A stretch of 28,032 bases of DNA, taken from NCBI GenBank assembly GCA_905202125.1, contig CAJKQX010000028.1, positions 1-28,032 on the forward strand, read 5' to 3'. Under the pieces are notes generated by a model, which did not search any database, was not told where the DNA came from, and saw only the letters and a program-made list of their open reading frames with translations. This stretch comes from an uncultured Prevotella sp. Lineage in GTDB: Bacteria; Bacteroidota; Bacteroidia; Bacteroidales; Bacteroidaceae. Below are positions 1 through 7,720 of the stretch, in pieces. Positions within the stretch are counted from its first letter, which is position 1; each line of letters opens with the position of its first letter. Position numbers and translations under genes: made by a program.

Positions 1-18
1 ATACGATAACTAACATTT

Positions 19-52
19 ATGCCCATTGTCGGTCTAATGACTGATTTGGGTT
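19..52 (-). repeat. Copy of a dispersed 34-bp repeat end
   Basis: On the minus strand this 34-bp stretch matches positions 24174-24207 with a single mismatch (CAGTC here, CGGTC there). It starts inside the TAA stop codon of the aminopeptidase gene (51-53), so the repeat begins exactly where the coding sequence ends. The other copy is one end of a 194-bp element with terminal inverted repeats. Only 18 bases lie beyond this copy, so whether a full element is present cannot be seen. Confidence 0.7.
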
Positions 53-1859
53 AAATCGGTGCACAGGCTTCTTTCAGCCACTTACGCTCATCCTCTTCGA
101 GGTGCGGGGATAGTTTTTCGTACACCATACGGTGGTAATAGTCGAGCCAGCGGCGCTCGTCGGCTGTGAGCATCTCGACGATGACGGGCGACTTGTCGAT
201 GGGACACAGCGTGAGAGGTTCGAACTCGAGAAAACGGCCGAACTCCGTCTCGCGGTATTCCCTTACGAGAAGCATGTTCTCCGTACGCACTCCGAAACGG
301 CCCTCAAGATACAGGCCGGGCTCGTCGGTGACGGTCATGCCGGCATGCAATGGTGCGGGACGCCACTCCATGCGTATCTGGTGCGGACCCTCGTGCACAT
401 TGAGGTGAGCCCCCACTCCATGCCCCGTGCCGTGCATGAAATTCATACCCTCGCGCCACATGGCCATGCGCGCCACGGCATCGAGCTGAGTACCGGAGGC
501 ACCGTCGGGAAACTTGAGGTTCTGCAGTTGCAGATGACCTTTGAGTACGAGCGTGTATACGCGGCGCTGCAGGTCGCTCACAGGCCCCAGTGCCACCGTT
601 CGTGTGATGTCGGTTGTGCCATCGACATATTGCGCACCGCTGTCGAGAAGCAGCAGACCCTCGGGACGGAGTAGCGCATCAGTGTCTAGCGTAGCCTCGT
701 AGTGTACTATGGCGCCATGCTCCTGATATCCGGCGATGGTGTCGAACGACAATCCGCAAAACGAGGGATGGGCGGCGCGCAAGGCCGCGAGTTTGTCGGC
801 CACCGAGATTTCAGTCTGTCCGCCGCGCGCCACAGCATCCTTTATCCACATCAGGAATCGCACCATCGCCACTCCGTCGCGTATCATCGCTGTGTGAAAA
901 CCGGCTGTCTCGGATGCGTTCTTCACCGCTTTCATAGCGGGCACCGGCGAGGGAGCCCTCAGCGTCGTGGTGCGTGTCAGCTGTCGGGAAAGGGTGTAAG
1001 AGGTCTCGGCGGGGTCGAGCAGTATATTGTATTCCCTGTATCTGCGCAGTCCGTGTGCCACATTGTCGTAAGAATCGATATCGATGCCCTCGGCTCGCAG
1101 ATAGGTCTCGATGTCGCGCGGCACTTTCACCTTATTAATATATAAGGTGGCCGATGCGGGCGTGAGAAGGAGGTAGGCCACAAACACAGGATTGCAATGC
1201 ACATCATCGCCACGCAGATTGAGTAGCCACGCTATATCATCAAGCGCCGACACGAGCATGCCGTCGGCATGGAGGGCGCGCAGCCGGCGTCTCAACCGGT
1301 CCATCTTGCTGCGGCATGTCTCTCCGGCATACCCCATGGGATGCAACCTCACGGGCGTGTCGGGGATGGCGGGACGGTCGGTCCATATCTCGCCGAGGGC
1401 ATCGAGATTGGTGCGCAAGGTGAGGCCGCCGTTGCTACGCAGTTCGGCTATGAGCAATTCGGTATCGCATACGCTGCTGCACATGCCGTCTATGCCCACC
1501 TCGGTGGAATCGCTGTCACACAGCTCCGTTCCGAGCCATTGGGCCACAGAGGGTGTACCCTCGATGCGTTCCTTCATCAGCACGTACTCTGTGCCGGCCA
1601 ACCGGTTCTCCGCCGCGATGAAATAACGCGAGTCGGTCCATAGCGCCGCACTGTGCATCGTGACCACGGCCGTGCCTGCCGACCCATCGAAACCGCTGAT
1701 CCACTCGCGTCCTTGCCATCGCGCCGGTGTGTACTCGCTACTGTGCGGGTCGGAGGATGGTATCACGTATGCCGCCAGGTGTTCGCGGCGCATCACGGCG
1801 CGCAACTGCGCCAGTCGTTCATTGATTATATTTCCCATATCCTTTTTGTTTATATTCAT
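51..1859 (-). CDS. Aminopeptidase P family protein (Xaa-Pro aminopeptidase, M24B)
   Basis: This is a cytosolic metallopeptidase expected to remove N-terminal residues that precede proline. It is 602 aa, the size of the three-domain (APP1-like) class: two creatinase-N-type domains (about residues 12-310), a pita-bread M24 domain (about 320-535) and a C-terminal M24 extension (about 540-602). All five metal ligands of the family are visible: D406 and D417 (LDSG and TTDIT, 11 apart as expected), H480 (GTGHGVG), E513 (DEPG) and E527 (RTEN). There is no signal peptide. The first ATG is used here; a second in-frame ATG at 1838 (residue 8) has an AAAAAGGA run just upstream and could be the true start. 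A -7-like box lies at 1917-1924. The stop codon overlaps a dispersed repeat. Confidence 0.95.
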   Translation of the reverse strand: MNINKKDMGNIINERLAQLRAVMRREHLAAYVIPSSDPHSSEYTPARWQGREWISGFDGSAGTAVVTMHSAALWTDSRYFIAAENRLAGTEYVLMKERIEGTPSVAQWLGTELCDSDSTEVGIDGMCSSVCDTELLIAELRSNGGLTLRTNLDALGEIWTDRPAIPDTPVRLHPMGYAGETCRSKMDRLRRRLRALHADGMLVSALDDIAWLLNLRGDDVHCNPVFVAYLLLTPASATLYINKVKVPRDIETYLRAEGIDIDSYDNVAHGLRRYREYNILLDPAETSYTLSRQLTRTTTLRAPSPVPAMKAVKNASETAGFHTAMIRDGVAMVRFLMWIKDAVARGGQTEISVADKLAALRAAHPSFCGLSFDTIAGYQEHGAIVHYEATLDTDALLRPEGLLLLDSGAQYVDGTTDITRTVALGPVSDLQRRVYTLVLKGHLQLQNLKFPDGASGTQLDAVARMAMWREGMNFMHGTGHGVGAHLNVHEGPHQIRMEWRPAPLHAGMTVTDEPGLYLEGRFGVRTENMLLVREYRETEFGRFLEFEPLTLCPIDKSPVIVEMLTADERRWLDYYHRMVYEKLSPHLEEDERKWLKEACAPI

Positions 1860-1916
1860 TCTTAATGTGGACGATTATATACCCTTCACGTTGCGAAACG
1901 TTCGGATTATTATCCA

Positions 1917-1924
1917 CAAAGATA
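1917..1924 (-). promoter_or_regulatory. Putative -7 box of the aminopeptidase gene
   Basis: Read on the minus strand this is TATCTTTG, a full match to the Bacteroidetes -7 consensus TAnnTTTG, about 58 bp upstream of the start codon. I do not see a clear -33 TTTG at 19-21 bp, so it rests on the -7 element alone. Confidence 0.45.
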
Positions 1925-2121
1925 GAAGAAATTCATAAATGAAGTCCCTCTTTTAAATTATTTTTTGCACTTACGCCAATCACAAAACCGATAAAAGGGC
2001 CGTCTCCTTCTGACGCATCCGTCCGGCTTGCCATTCGCGATAAAAATTAACGTCCGCCCCGGAAAACATTTAGGGAGGAAACAAAATCCGTAACAGGATT
2101 TGGACCGATAAGAACAAAAAG

Positions 2122-2153
2122 GATAAGGAATATTATTTCTTATCTTTTTTTTT
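2122..2153 (+). terminator. Weak terminator-like hairpin with T-run
   Basis: A 6-bp stem (GATAAG at 2122-2127, CTTATC at 2139-2144) is followed directly by nine T residues (2145-2153). The stem is short and AT-rich, and no plus-strand gene lies upstream, so it would only matter if a small RNA is transcribed across this gap. Confidence 0.25.
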
Positions 2154-2231
2154 GCAGGGTGGAGAAAAAGGTATTTTAAGAAAACAATACTTAAAAAACA
2201 CGATAAATAAGGATGATAATTCAAAAATTAT

Positions 2232-2239
2232 TATCTTTG
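2232..2239 (+). promoter_or_regulatory. Putative -7 box of mdh
   Basis: TATCTTTG matches the Bacteroidetes sigma-ABfr -7 consensus TAnnTTTG exactly, giving an A-rich 5' leader of about 80 nt before the mdh ATG at 2325. No clear -33 TTTG is seen at the usual distance. Confidence 0.5.
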
Positions 2240-2324
2240 CATATGGATAATAATGTGCCGGATGTAAACGGACATAAAGAAAAGACAAACATACAAATTT
2301 TACAAACATACAATATTTAATATT

Positions 2325-3317
2325 ATGGCATTTTTAACTAACGAGAAACTGACCATCGTAGGTGCAGCCGGAATGATCGGTTCAAACATGGTTCAAACAG
2401 CCCTGACAATGGGTCTGACAAGTGAAATCTGTCTTTACGACGTATTCTCACCCGAGGGAGTGGCCGAGGAAATGCGCCAGAGCGGTTTCGGTGATGTGAA
2501 AATCACAGCAACCACAGACGCTAAGGAAGCATTCACCAACGCCAAATACATCATCTCTTCAGGTGGCGCACCCCGCAAAGCAGGCATGACACGCGAAGAC
2601 TTGCTCAAAGGCAACTGCGAGATAGCAGAGGGTCTGGGCAAGAACATCAAGGAATATTGCCCGGACGTGAAACACGTTGTCATCATCTTCAACCCGGCCG
2701 ACCTGACCGGTCTTGTCACTCTGCTTTACTCAGGACTGAAACCCTCACAGGTGACAACACTGGCAGCCCTCGACTCTACTCGTCTGCAAAGCGCACTGGC
2801 CAAGAAGTTCGGTGTGATGCAGAGCGAGGTGAAAGGATGCGCCACATACGGAGGTCACGGTGAGCAGATGGCCGTATTCGGATCGCACGTGACAATCGAC
2901 GGCAAGAAACTGAGCGACATCATCGGCACAGAGGAATTCAGCGCCGAAGAGTGGGAGCAGATGAAAAAAGACGTGACACAGGGCGGTGCCAAGATCATCG
3001 AGCTGCGCGGACGCTCTTCATTCCAGAGCCCGGCTTATCTGTCGGTAGAGATGATACGTTCGGTGATGGGCGGCGAGAAATTCCGTTTCCCCGTTGGTAC
3101 ATACGTGAACAACGGCAAGTACAACAACATCATGATGGCGATGGACACTACGCTCGACACCACCGGCGCTCACTACAACGTGCCGCAGGGTACAGACGAG
3201 GAGAATGCCAAGCTCGACGCAAGCTATGAGCACCTGTGCAAGATGCGCGACGAACTGGTGACACTCAACATCGTGCCGCCAATCGCTGAATGGAGCAAGG
3301 TGAACCCGAACCTCTAA
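2325..3317 (+). CDS. mdh: Malate dehydrogenase
   Basis: NAD-dependent malate dehydrogenase, interconverting malate and oxaloacetate in the cytosol; in Bacteroidales it mostly serves the reductive branch to fumarate and succinate. It is 330 aa. The Rossmann glycine motif is GAAGMIG (residues 13-19). Substrate-binding arginines sit in GGAPRKAGMTR (R84, R90), and the catalytic pair is D150 (ALDSTRL, with R153) and H178 (YGGHGEQ). NPADLTG at 123-129 fits the family. The ATG start puts the Rossmann strand at the N-terminus, as expected. It is monocistronic: its own promoter upstream and a strong terminator 27 bp downstream. Confidence 0.96.
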   Translation: MAFLTNEKLTIVGAAGMIGSNMVQTALTMGLTSEICLYDVFSPEGVAEEMRQSGFGDVKITATTDAKEAFTNAKYIISSGGAPRKAGMTREDLLKGNCEIAEGLGKNIKEYCPDVKHVVIIFNPADLTGLVTLLYSGLKPSQVTTLAALDSTRLQSALAKKFGVMQSEVKGCATYGGHGEQMAVFGSHVTIDGKKLSDIIGTEEFSAEEWEQMKKDVTQGGAKIIELRGRSSFQSPAYLSVEMIRSVMGGEKFRFPVGTYVNNGKYNNIMMAMDTTLDTTGAHYNVPQGTDEENAKLDASYEHLCKMRDELVTLNIVPPIAEWSKVNPNL

Positions 3318-3343
3318 TTCTCAGAGACACATGAGACAAATAT

Positions 3344-3383
3344 AAAAGATGCCGGCATGAGTGTTCATTGCCGGCATCTTTTG
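3344..3383 (+). terminator. Rho-independent terminator of mdh
   Basis: A 14-bp perfect stem (3344-3357 with 3369-3382) and an 11-nt loop. The GC core is GATGCCGGCA and the 3' arm ends in TCTTTT. The A-run at the start of the 5' arm means it could also act on the minus strand. Confidence 0.85.
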
Positions 3384-3461
3384 TTGTGTTGATGTAACAA
3401 ATTACAGTTATCGGGGTAGTTTTATCCGTAATATGATTACAACGTTTCGGCACGTTTTTTG

Positions 3462-3469
3462 TAACTTTG
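3462..3469 (+). promoter_or_regulatory. Putative -7 box of the DUF3737-C-S lyase-cutC operon
   Basis: TAACTTTG fits TAnnTTTG and lies 28 bp upstream of the ATG at 3498. A -33 TTTG at the normal spacing is not evident. Confidence 0.5.
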
Positions 3470-3497
3470 CATCAGAAAAAGAATAATTTACAAACAC

Positions 3498-4343
3498 ATG
3501 GAAACGATAAAAGATAAATCATTCGAAGGGGAACGTCCTCTGTTCGAATGCCACGACACAAGACTGGAAAACGTGACAATCACCGACGGAGAGTCGGCCA
3601 TCAAGCATTGCAGCAATATCGAGGCCGACAACTGCCGTTTCTTCGGCAAATATCCGTGGTGGCACGTGGACGGCAGCGTGATAACCAACTGCTATTTCGC
3701 TCCCGAATCGCGCTCGGCCATCTGGTACTCATACAACATGAAGATGAAGGACTGCGTGATAGACGGCCCTAAATTTTTCAGGGAGATGCGAAATGTAGAG
3801 TTGGACAACGTGATAATCAACGACGCCGACGAGACATTTTGGAATATCGACAACCTGACACTGCACGACGTGACACTGCACGACGGCACCTACCCGTTCA
3901 TGGGATGCCGCAACATCAAGGTGGACGGACTGAAGAGCGACGCTAAGTACGTGTTCCAATATGTGAAAAACGCAGAGATACGCAATGCCGACATCACGAC
4001 AAAAGACTCTTTCTGGGAGACGGAGAATGTGACGGTGTACGACTCAAGGCTCGACGGTGAATATCTGGGTTGGCACTCGAAGAACCTCAGACTGGTCAAC
4101 TGCCACATCTCGGGCGAGCAACCGCTGTGCTACGCCGATGGACTCGTGCTCGAGAACTGCACGTTTGACGCCGCATGCGACAGGGCTTTCGAATATTCAA
4201 CGGTACAGGCCGACATACGCGGACATATCGAAAACATCAAGAACCCCACAAGCGGACGCATCGTGGCCGACAGCATTGGGTCGGTGACAATAGACGAAAA
4301 CGTGTTGCAACCGGCCGACTGCAAAATAACAACAAAGAAATAA
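3498..4343 (+). CDS. DUF3737 family protein, predicted right-handed beta-helix
   Basis: This 281-aa protein matches the DUF3737 family as I know it; biochemical function is unknown. It has no signal peptide or membrane segment, so it is probably cytosolic. From about residue 37 to 240 it is built of about ten imperfect repeats of 19-21 residues. Each opens with N, a hydrophobic, any residue, a hydrophobic (NIEAD, NMKMK, NVELD, NLTLH, NIKVD, NAEIR, NVTVY, NLRLV), the pattern of single coils of a beta-helix. Conserved aromatics (KYPWWH, AIWYSY, ETFWN, YLGWH) recur at one position of the coil and may line one face. It is the first gene of a tight operon, 48 bp before a C-S lyase, with cutC following; that suggests a linked role in sulfur or metal metabolism, which is inference only. 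Confidence 0.85.
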   Translation: METIKDKSFEGERPLFECHDTRLENVTITDGESAIKHCSNIEADNCRFFGKYPWWHVDGSVITNCYFAPESRSAIWYSYNMKMKDCVIDGPKFFREMRNVELDNVIINDADETFWNIDNLTLHDVTLHDGTYPFMGCRNIKVDGLKSDAKYVFQYVKNAEIRNADITTKDSFWETENVTVYDSRLDGEYLGWHSKNLRLVNCHISGEQPLCYADGLVLENCTFDAACDRAFEYSTVQADIRGHIENIKNPTSGRIVADSIGSVTIDENVLQPADCKITTKK

Positions 4344-4391
4344 CGGTCATCCGGACCGACATTTATCATCAACCAAAAAGAAACAGACAAT

Positions 4392-5555
4392 ATGGATTTT
4401 GACTCAATAAACCACCGCCGCGGCACCAACTGCGTGAAATGGGACACGGCCTCCGACCCCGATGTCATACCGATGTGGGTGGCCGACATGGATTTCAAGA
4501 CAGCGCCGTGCATCACTGAGGCCATAGCCCGAAGAGTGGAGCATGGCATCTTCGGATACACCATCGTGCCACAGAGTTATTACGATGCCATCACGAGATG
4601 GTTTGACGAGCGCCACGGGTGGCATATCGCCACAGACTGGATATTGTACACATCCGGAGTGGTGCCGGCCATATCGGCCACCATCAAGGCACTGACAGAG
4701 CCTGGCGACAAGGTGCTGATACAGACACCCGTGTACAATTGTTTTTTCTCTTCCATACGCAACAACGGATGCAGTACGGCGGAAAATCCTCTTGTCTACA
4801 AAGACAACAGATACGAAATAGATTTTGAGGATTTCGAACGCAAGGCATCGGACACGGACGTAAAGGTGTTTCTGCTGTGCAATCCGCACAATCCTGCCGG
4901 ACGGGTATGGACACGCGAGGAACTCACAAGGATGAACGACATCTGCCTCAGCCACGGTGTGACAGTGATAAGCGACGAGATACACTGTGAGCTGGTGATG
5001 CCGGGACATGAGTACACACCGTTCGCATCGATATCGGACGACTGTCTCAACAACTCGGTGACATTCAACTCGCCCACAAAAGCGTTCAACATCGCAGGCA
5101 TGCAAATAGCCAATATCATATCCAACAATGCCGAGACACGCAAAAAGATTGACCGAGCCATAAACATCAACGAGATATGCGACGTCAATCCTTTCGGTGT
5201 GATAGCCCTTCAGGCGGCATACAACGAGGGCGGCGCATGGCTCGATGAGTTGAACGAATATCTGCACGAGAACTATCTGGCACTGCGAAAATACTTTGAT
5301 GAGCACATGCCCGAGATAGGCATCACACATCTCGAAGGCACCTATCTGGTGTGGGCAGACATCCGCAGCACGGGCATGACGTCCGATGAACTGACGGAAA
5401 AACTGCTCAAGGATGGTCATGTCTTGGTCAACAGCGGTACGATGTACGGACAGAAAGCGGGCGAAGGATACGTAAGAATAAACATAGCGACACCGCGCTC
5501 TGTAATGATTGAGGGTCTGGAACGCATGGCCCGCGTGATAAACAACATACATTAA
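4392..5555 (+). CDS. MalY/PatB family PLP-dependent C-S lyase
   Basis: A fold-type I PLP enzyme of 387 aa in the MalY/PatB subgroup, which typically cleaves cystathionine or cysteine-type C-S bonds to a thiol or sulfide, pyruvate and ammonia; some members are annotated as aminotransferases. The N-terminal signature is GTNCVKWD followed by PMWVADMDF, and the PLP motifs are CNPHNPAGR, D195 in ISDEIHC (pyridine-nitrogen contact) and K230 in SPTKAFN (Schiff base). Length is normal and the protein is cytosolic. It lies 48 bp after the DUF3737 gene and 23 bp before cutC, so the three are probably co-transcribed. The exact substrate cannot be told from sequence. Confidence 0.9.
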   Translation: MDFDSINHRRGTNCVKWDTASDPDVIPMWVADMDFKTAPCITEAIARRVEHGIFGYTIVPQSYYDAITRWFDERHGWHIATDWILYTSGVVPAISATIKALTEPGDKVLIQTPVYNCFFSSIRNNGCSTAENPLVYKDNRYEIDFEDFERKASDTDVKVFLLCNPHNPAGRVWTREELTRMNDICLSHGVTVISDEIHCELVMPGHEYTPFASISDDCLNNSVTFNSPTKAFNIAGMQIANIISNNAETRKKIDRAININEICDVNPFGVIALQAAYNEGGAWLDELNEYLHENYLALRKYFDEHMPEIGITHLEGTYLVWADIRSTGMTSDELTEKLLKDGHVLVNSGTMYGQKAGEGYVRINIATPRSVMIEGLERMARVINNIH

Positions 5556-5578
5556 GACAGACTTTCAATCATCAAAAA

Positions 5579-6331
5579 ATGAAGAACATCGCATTCGAGA
5601 TATGCGCCAACGGCGTGGAGAGTTGTCTTGCTGCGCAGGAGGGAGGCGCCGATCGCGTGGAACTGTGTGCCGGAATACCCGAGGGTGGCACCACTCCATC
5701 ATACGGAGAGATAAAGACAGCGCGTCGACTGCTCTCAAAGACACGGTTGCATGTGATAATAAGACCGCGCGGCGGCGATTTCCTGTACACTCCGCTCGAG
5801 GTGGAGCGCATGACAGAGGACATTGAGATAGCACGACAGTTGGGCGCCGACGGCATCGTAATAGGATGTCTGACAAGCGACGGCGATATTGACATCGATA
5901 CCTGCAGACGGCTTCTTACGTATGCCGAAGGGATGTCGACGACATTTCACAGGGCGTTCGACCATTGCCGCGACCCACACAGGGCACTCGAGGACATCAT
6001 CAACCTCGGATTTGACCGCGTACTCACATCGGGACAACAGCCTACTGCCGAGGCTGGTATTCCCTTACTCGCCCATCTCCACAATCAGGCCGCAGGAAGG
6101 ATAAAGATACTTGCGGGATGCGGAGTGAACGAACAAAACATACATAGGATATACGAAGAAACGGGCATCGACGAGTTTCATTTTTCTGCCCGCATCGCTC
6201 AGAAAAGCATGATGCGACACATCAACCACGATGTGTATATGGGCGACAAGGATGCCGACGAGAGCAACATCATGGTCACATCGGCCAAACGTGTGGCGGA
6301 TACGATAAAAGCATGTACAGACAACAAATAA
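5579..6331 (+). CDS. cutC: CutC family protein
   Basis: A 250-aa TIM-barrel protein of the CutC family, historically linked to copper homeostasis though its true activity is unsettled. Family features visible include EICANGVESC near the N-terminus, GGADRVELC with GGTTPSYG, VIIRPRGGDF, FHRAFDHC, and VLTSGQQPTAEAG towards the end of the barrel. No signal peptide, so cytosolic. It is the last gene of the DUF3737-C-S lyase-cutC operon and ends just before a terminator. Alternative short frames inside it are shadows. Confidence 0.93.
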   Translation: MKNIAFEICANGVESCLAAQEGGADRVELCAGIPEGGTTPSYGEIKTARRLLSKTRLHVIIRPRGGDFLYTPLEVERMTEDIEIARQLGADGIVIGCLTSDGDIDIDTCRRLLTYAEGMSTTFHRAFDHCRDPHRALEDIINLGFDRVLTSGQQPTAEAGIPLLAHLHNQAAGRIKILAGCGVNEQNIHRIYEETGIDEFHFSARIAQKSMMRHINHDVYMGDKDADESNIMVTSAKRVADTIKACTDNK

Positions 6332-6333
6332 GC

Positions 6334-6375
6334 AAAAACTTCAATTATCATCGGCACGATAATTGAAGTTTTTTA
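6334..6375 (+). terminator. Terminator of the cutC operon
   Basis: A 16-bp perfect stem (6334-6349 with 6358-6373) with an 8-nt loop, running into further T residues. The 3' arm ends in GAAGTTTTTTT. The A-run on the 5' arm makes it potentially bidirectional. The next gene's -7 box starts only a few bases after it. Confidence 0.85.
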
Positions 6376-6377
6376 TT

Positions 6378-6385
6378 TACTTTTG
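6378..6385 (+). promoter_or_regulatory. Putative -7 box of the GH43 gene
   Basis: TACTTTTG fits TAnnTTTG and sits 21 bp upstream of the ATG at 6407. Any -33 element would fall inside the upstream terminator stem, where I see no TTTG. Confidence 0.4.
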
Positions 6386-6406
6386 TGCACTAATAAGAAT
6401 TAACTG

Positions 6407-7498
6407 ATGAATATGAAGCTATTTTTTACCACACTCACAACATTATTCTTGTTCTGCGCCAACGCAATGGCAGACGGGACAAAGAGCAAACTGCCACTGG
6501 CCGACCCATACGTATTGCTTGACGGCGATACCTATTACGCTTATGGCACTCATGCCGCCAACGGCATCGAAGTATGGACATCCGACGACCTTTATGTCTG
6601 GGAGAAGAAAGGGCTGGCTCTCGACAAGGCCAACACCACAGAAGACCGATGGTTCTGGGCACCGGAGGTGTATCACAAGAACGGCAAATACTATATGTAC
6701 TACTCGGCCAACGAGCACCTGTACGTGGCAACATCCGACTCGCCTCTCGGTCCATTCACGCAGGAAGGCACCTATCAGATGAACGATGTATTGGGTGATG
6801 AGAAATGTATCGACTCGCACGTCTTCTTCGATGATGACGATAAGGCATATCTCTTCTTCGTGCGTTTCACCGATGGCAACTGCATCTGGATGTGCGAGCT
6901 GGAAGACGACTACATGACACCCAAAGCCTCGACATTGAAAAAATGTATCAATGTGACTCTTTCCTGGGAGAATCTCTTGGGACGTGTGTGCGAGGGACCG
7001 TTCATGGTGAAGAGAGGCAATAAATATTTTCTCACCTACTCGGCCAACGACTACAACAGTCAGGACTACGCCGTGGGATGTGCCACCGCCACATCACTGA
7101 GCGAACCACAATGGCAGAAATATCTGAATCCGGTGCTGCGCCGCGTGGAGGATCTCGTAGGAACGGGCCATCACACCATATTCACTGATAAAGAAGGAAA
7201 ATTGCGCATAGCCTTCCATGCACACAACTCGCAGACCGCAGTACACGATCGTCTTACATATATCGGAACAATGCAATTCACAGGAAAAGGCAATCGCCAG
7301 ACCCTCAAGATGACCAACGACCCGATAATACGACCAATCACAAAGGATGACGTAACGGCGGACATTGAAAATATCGGAACAGATTTCAGCGAAAAAGAAG
7401 AGTATTACACTATCAGCGGCCAAAGAGTGAACAATCCGGGAAAAGGATTGTTTATTGTCTCACGAAATGGTGAGAAGAAGAAGGTCTTAAGAAGATAG
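6407..7498 (+). CDS. Secreted glycoside hydrolase family 43 enzyme with a C-terminal sorting-like tail
   Basis: A 363-aa exported glycosidase of the five-bladed beta-propeller GH43 family, whose members commonly act on arabinose- or xylose-containing plant polysaccharides; the substrate here is unknown. A signal peptide covers residues 1-22 (charged start, then LFFTTLTTLFLFC, cut near AMA). The three GH43 carboxylates are visible: D33 in LADPY (base), D136 in IDSHVFF (pKa modulator) and E196 in CEGPF (acid). WAPEVY at 84-89 and GTGHHTIF fit the fold. The last 30 or so residues (YYTISGQRV, then GKGLFIV and a basic end) resemble the short C-terminal tails of Bacteroidales type IX secretion cargo. 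A type IX operon lies immediately downstream. The start may be ATG 6407 or ATG 6413. Confidence 0.88.
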   Translation: MNMKLFFTTLTTLFLFCANAMADGTKSKLPLADPYVLLDGDTYYAYGTHAANGIEVWTSDDLYVWEKKGLALDKANTTEDRWFWAPEVYHKNGKYYMYYSANEHLYVATSDSPLGPFTQEGTYQMNDVLGDEKCIDSHVFFDDDDKAYLFFVRFTDGNCIWMCELEDDYMTPKASTLKKCINVTLSWENLLGRVCEGPFMVKRGNKYFLTYSANDYNSQDYAVGCATATSLSEPQWQKYLNPVLRRVEDLVGTGHHTIFTDKEGKLRIAFHAHNSQTAVHDRLTYIGTMQFTGKGNRQTLKMTNDPIIRPITKDDVTADIENIGTDFSEKEEYYTISGQRVNNPGKGLFIVSRNGEKKKVLRR

Positions 7499-7517
7499 GA
7501 AAGTATTTTCTTATAAT

Positions 7518-7553
7518 ATAAGTCTTATAAATTTTATAAGTCTTATAATAAAA
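7518..7553. repeat. 9-bp-period ATAAG tandem repeat
   Basis: Four consecutive 9-bp units follow the pattern ATAAnnnTT or a decayed form: ATAAGTCTT, ATAAATTTT, ATAAGTCTT, ATAATAAAA. The same 9-bp period and ATAAG core recur at 16889-16913. It lies just after the GH43 stop codon and before the hairpin at 7552. Confidence 0.6.
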
Positions 7554-7588
7554 GTTTTGGGACGCGAATGTTTCACGTCCCAAAACTT
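7552..7588 (+). other. Strong hairpin at the head of the type IX operon
   Basis: A 13-bp perfect stem (7552-7564 with 7576-7588, core TTTTGGGACG) with an 11-nt loop. No T-run follows the 3' arm, so it is a poor intrinsic terminator. It may be an RNA structure in the leader of porP or a processing and stability element for the GH43 message. An ATG that could start an over-long porP frame lies in its loop, which argues that this ATG is not the start. Confidence 0.6.
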
Positions 7589-7720
7589 ATCCTACAATTC
7601 TTACTCCTATTACAATTACTAAACCTCCTACCACACTCCATACCCAACAAAATTCCGACTAAACATCAAATTCCGACCATCTGTATAACAATAAAAAAGC
7701 TAAAGCGGCGTTATAAGATA

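Larger units (their letters stand above)
1860..2324. other. 465-bp intergenic region between divergent genes
   Basis: This stretch holds the divergent promoters of the aminopeptidase gene and mdh. I see no convincing gene. The only open frame of note (1958-2224, minus, 88 codons) is rich in Cys, Phe, Lys and Arg and looks random. Near 2122-2153 a short GATAAG/CTTATC stem is followed by nine T residues, which might end a small plus-strand transcript, but no matching promoter is evident upstream. Confidence 0.6.

Noticed and set aside
1958..2224. Minus-strand open frame of 88 codons in the gap before mdh
   Set aside because: No promoter or start context, and a random-looking Cys/Phe/Lys/Arg-rich product; its start falls next to the mdh promoter.
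4404..5552. Minus-strand open frame of 382 codons
   Set aside because: Antisense to the MalY/PatB gene over its whole length; composition (Cys, His, Val, Arg) is typical of a shadow frame.
7552..7588. Hairpin as a terminator of the GH43 gene
   Set aside because: The stem is strong, but no T-run follows on the plus strand, so it is recorded as a leader structure rather than a terminator.
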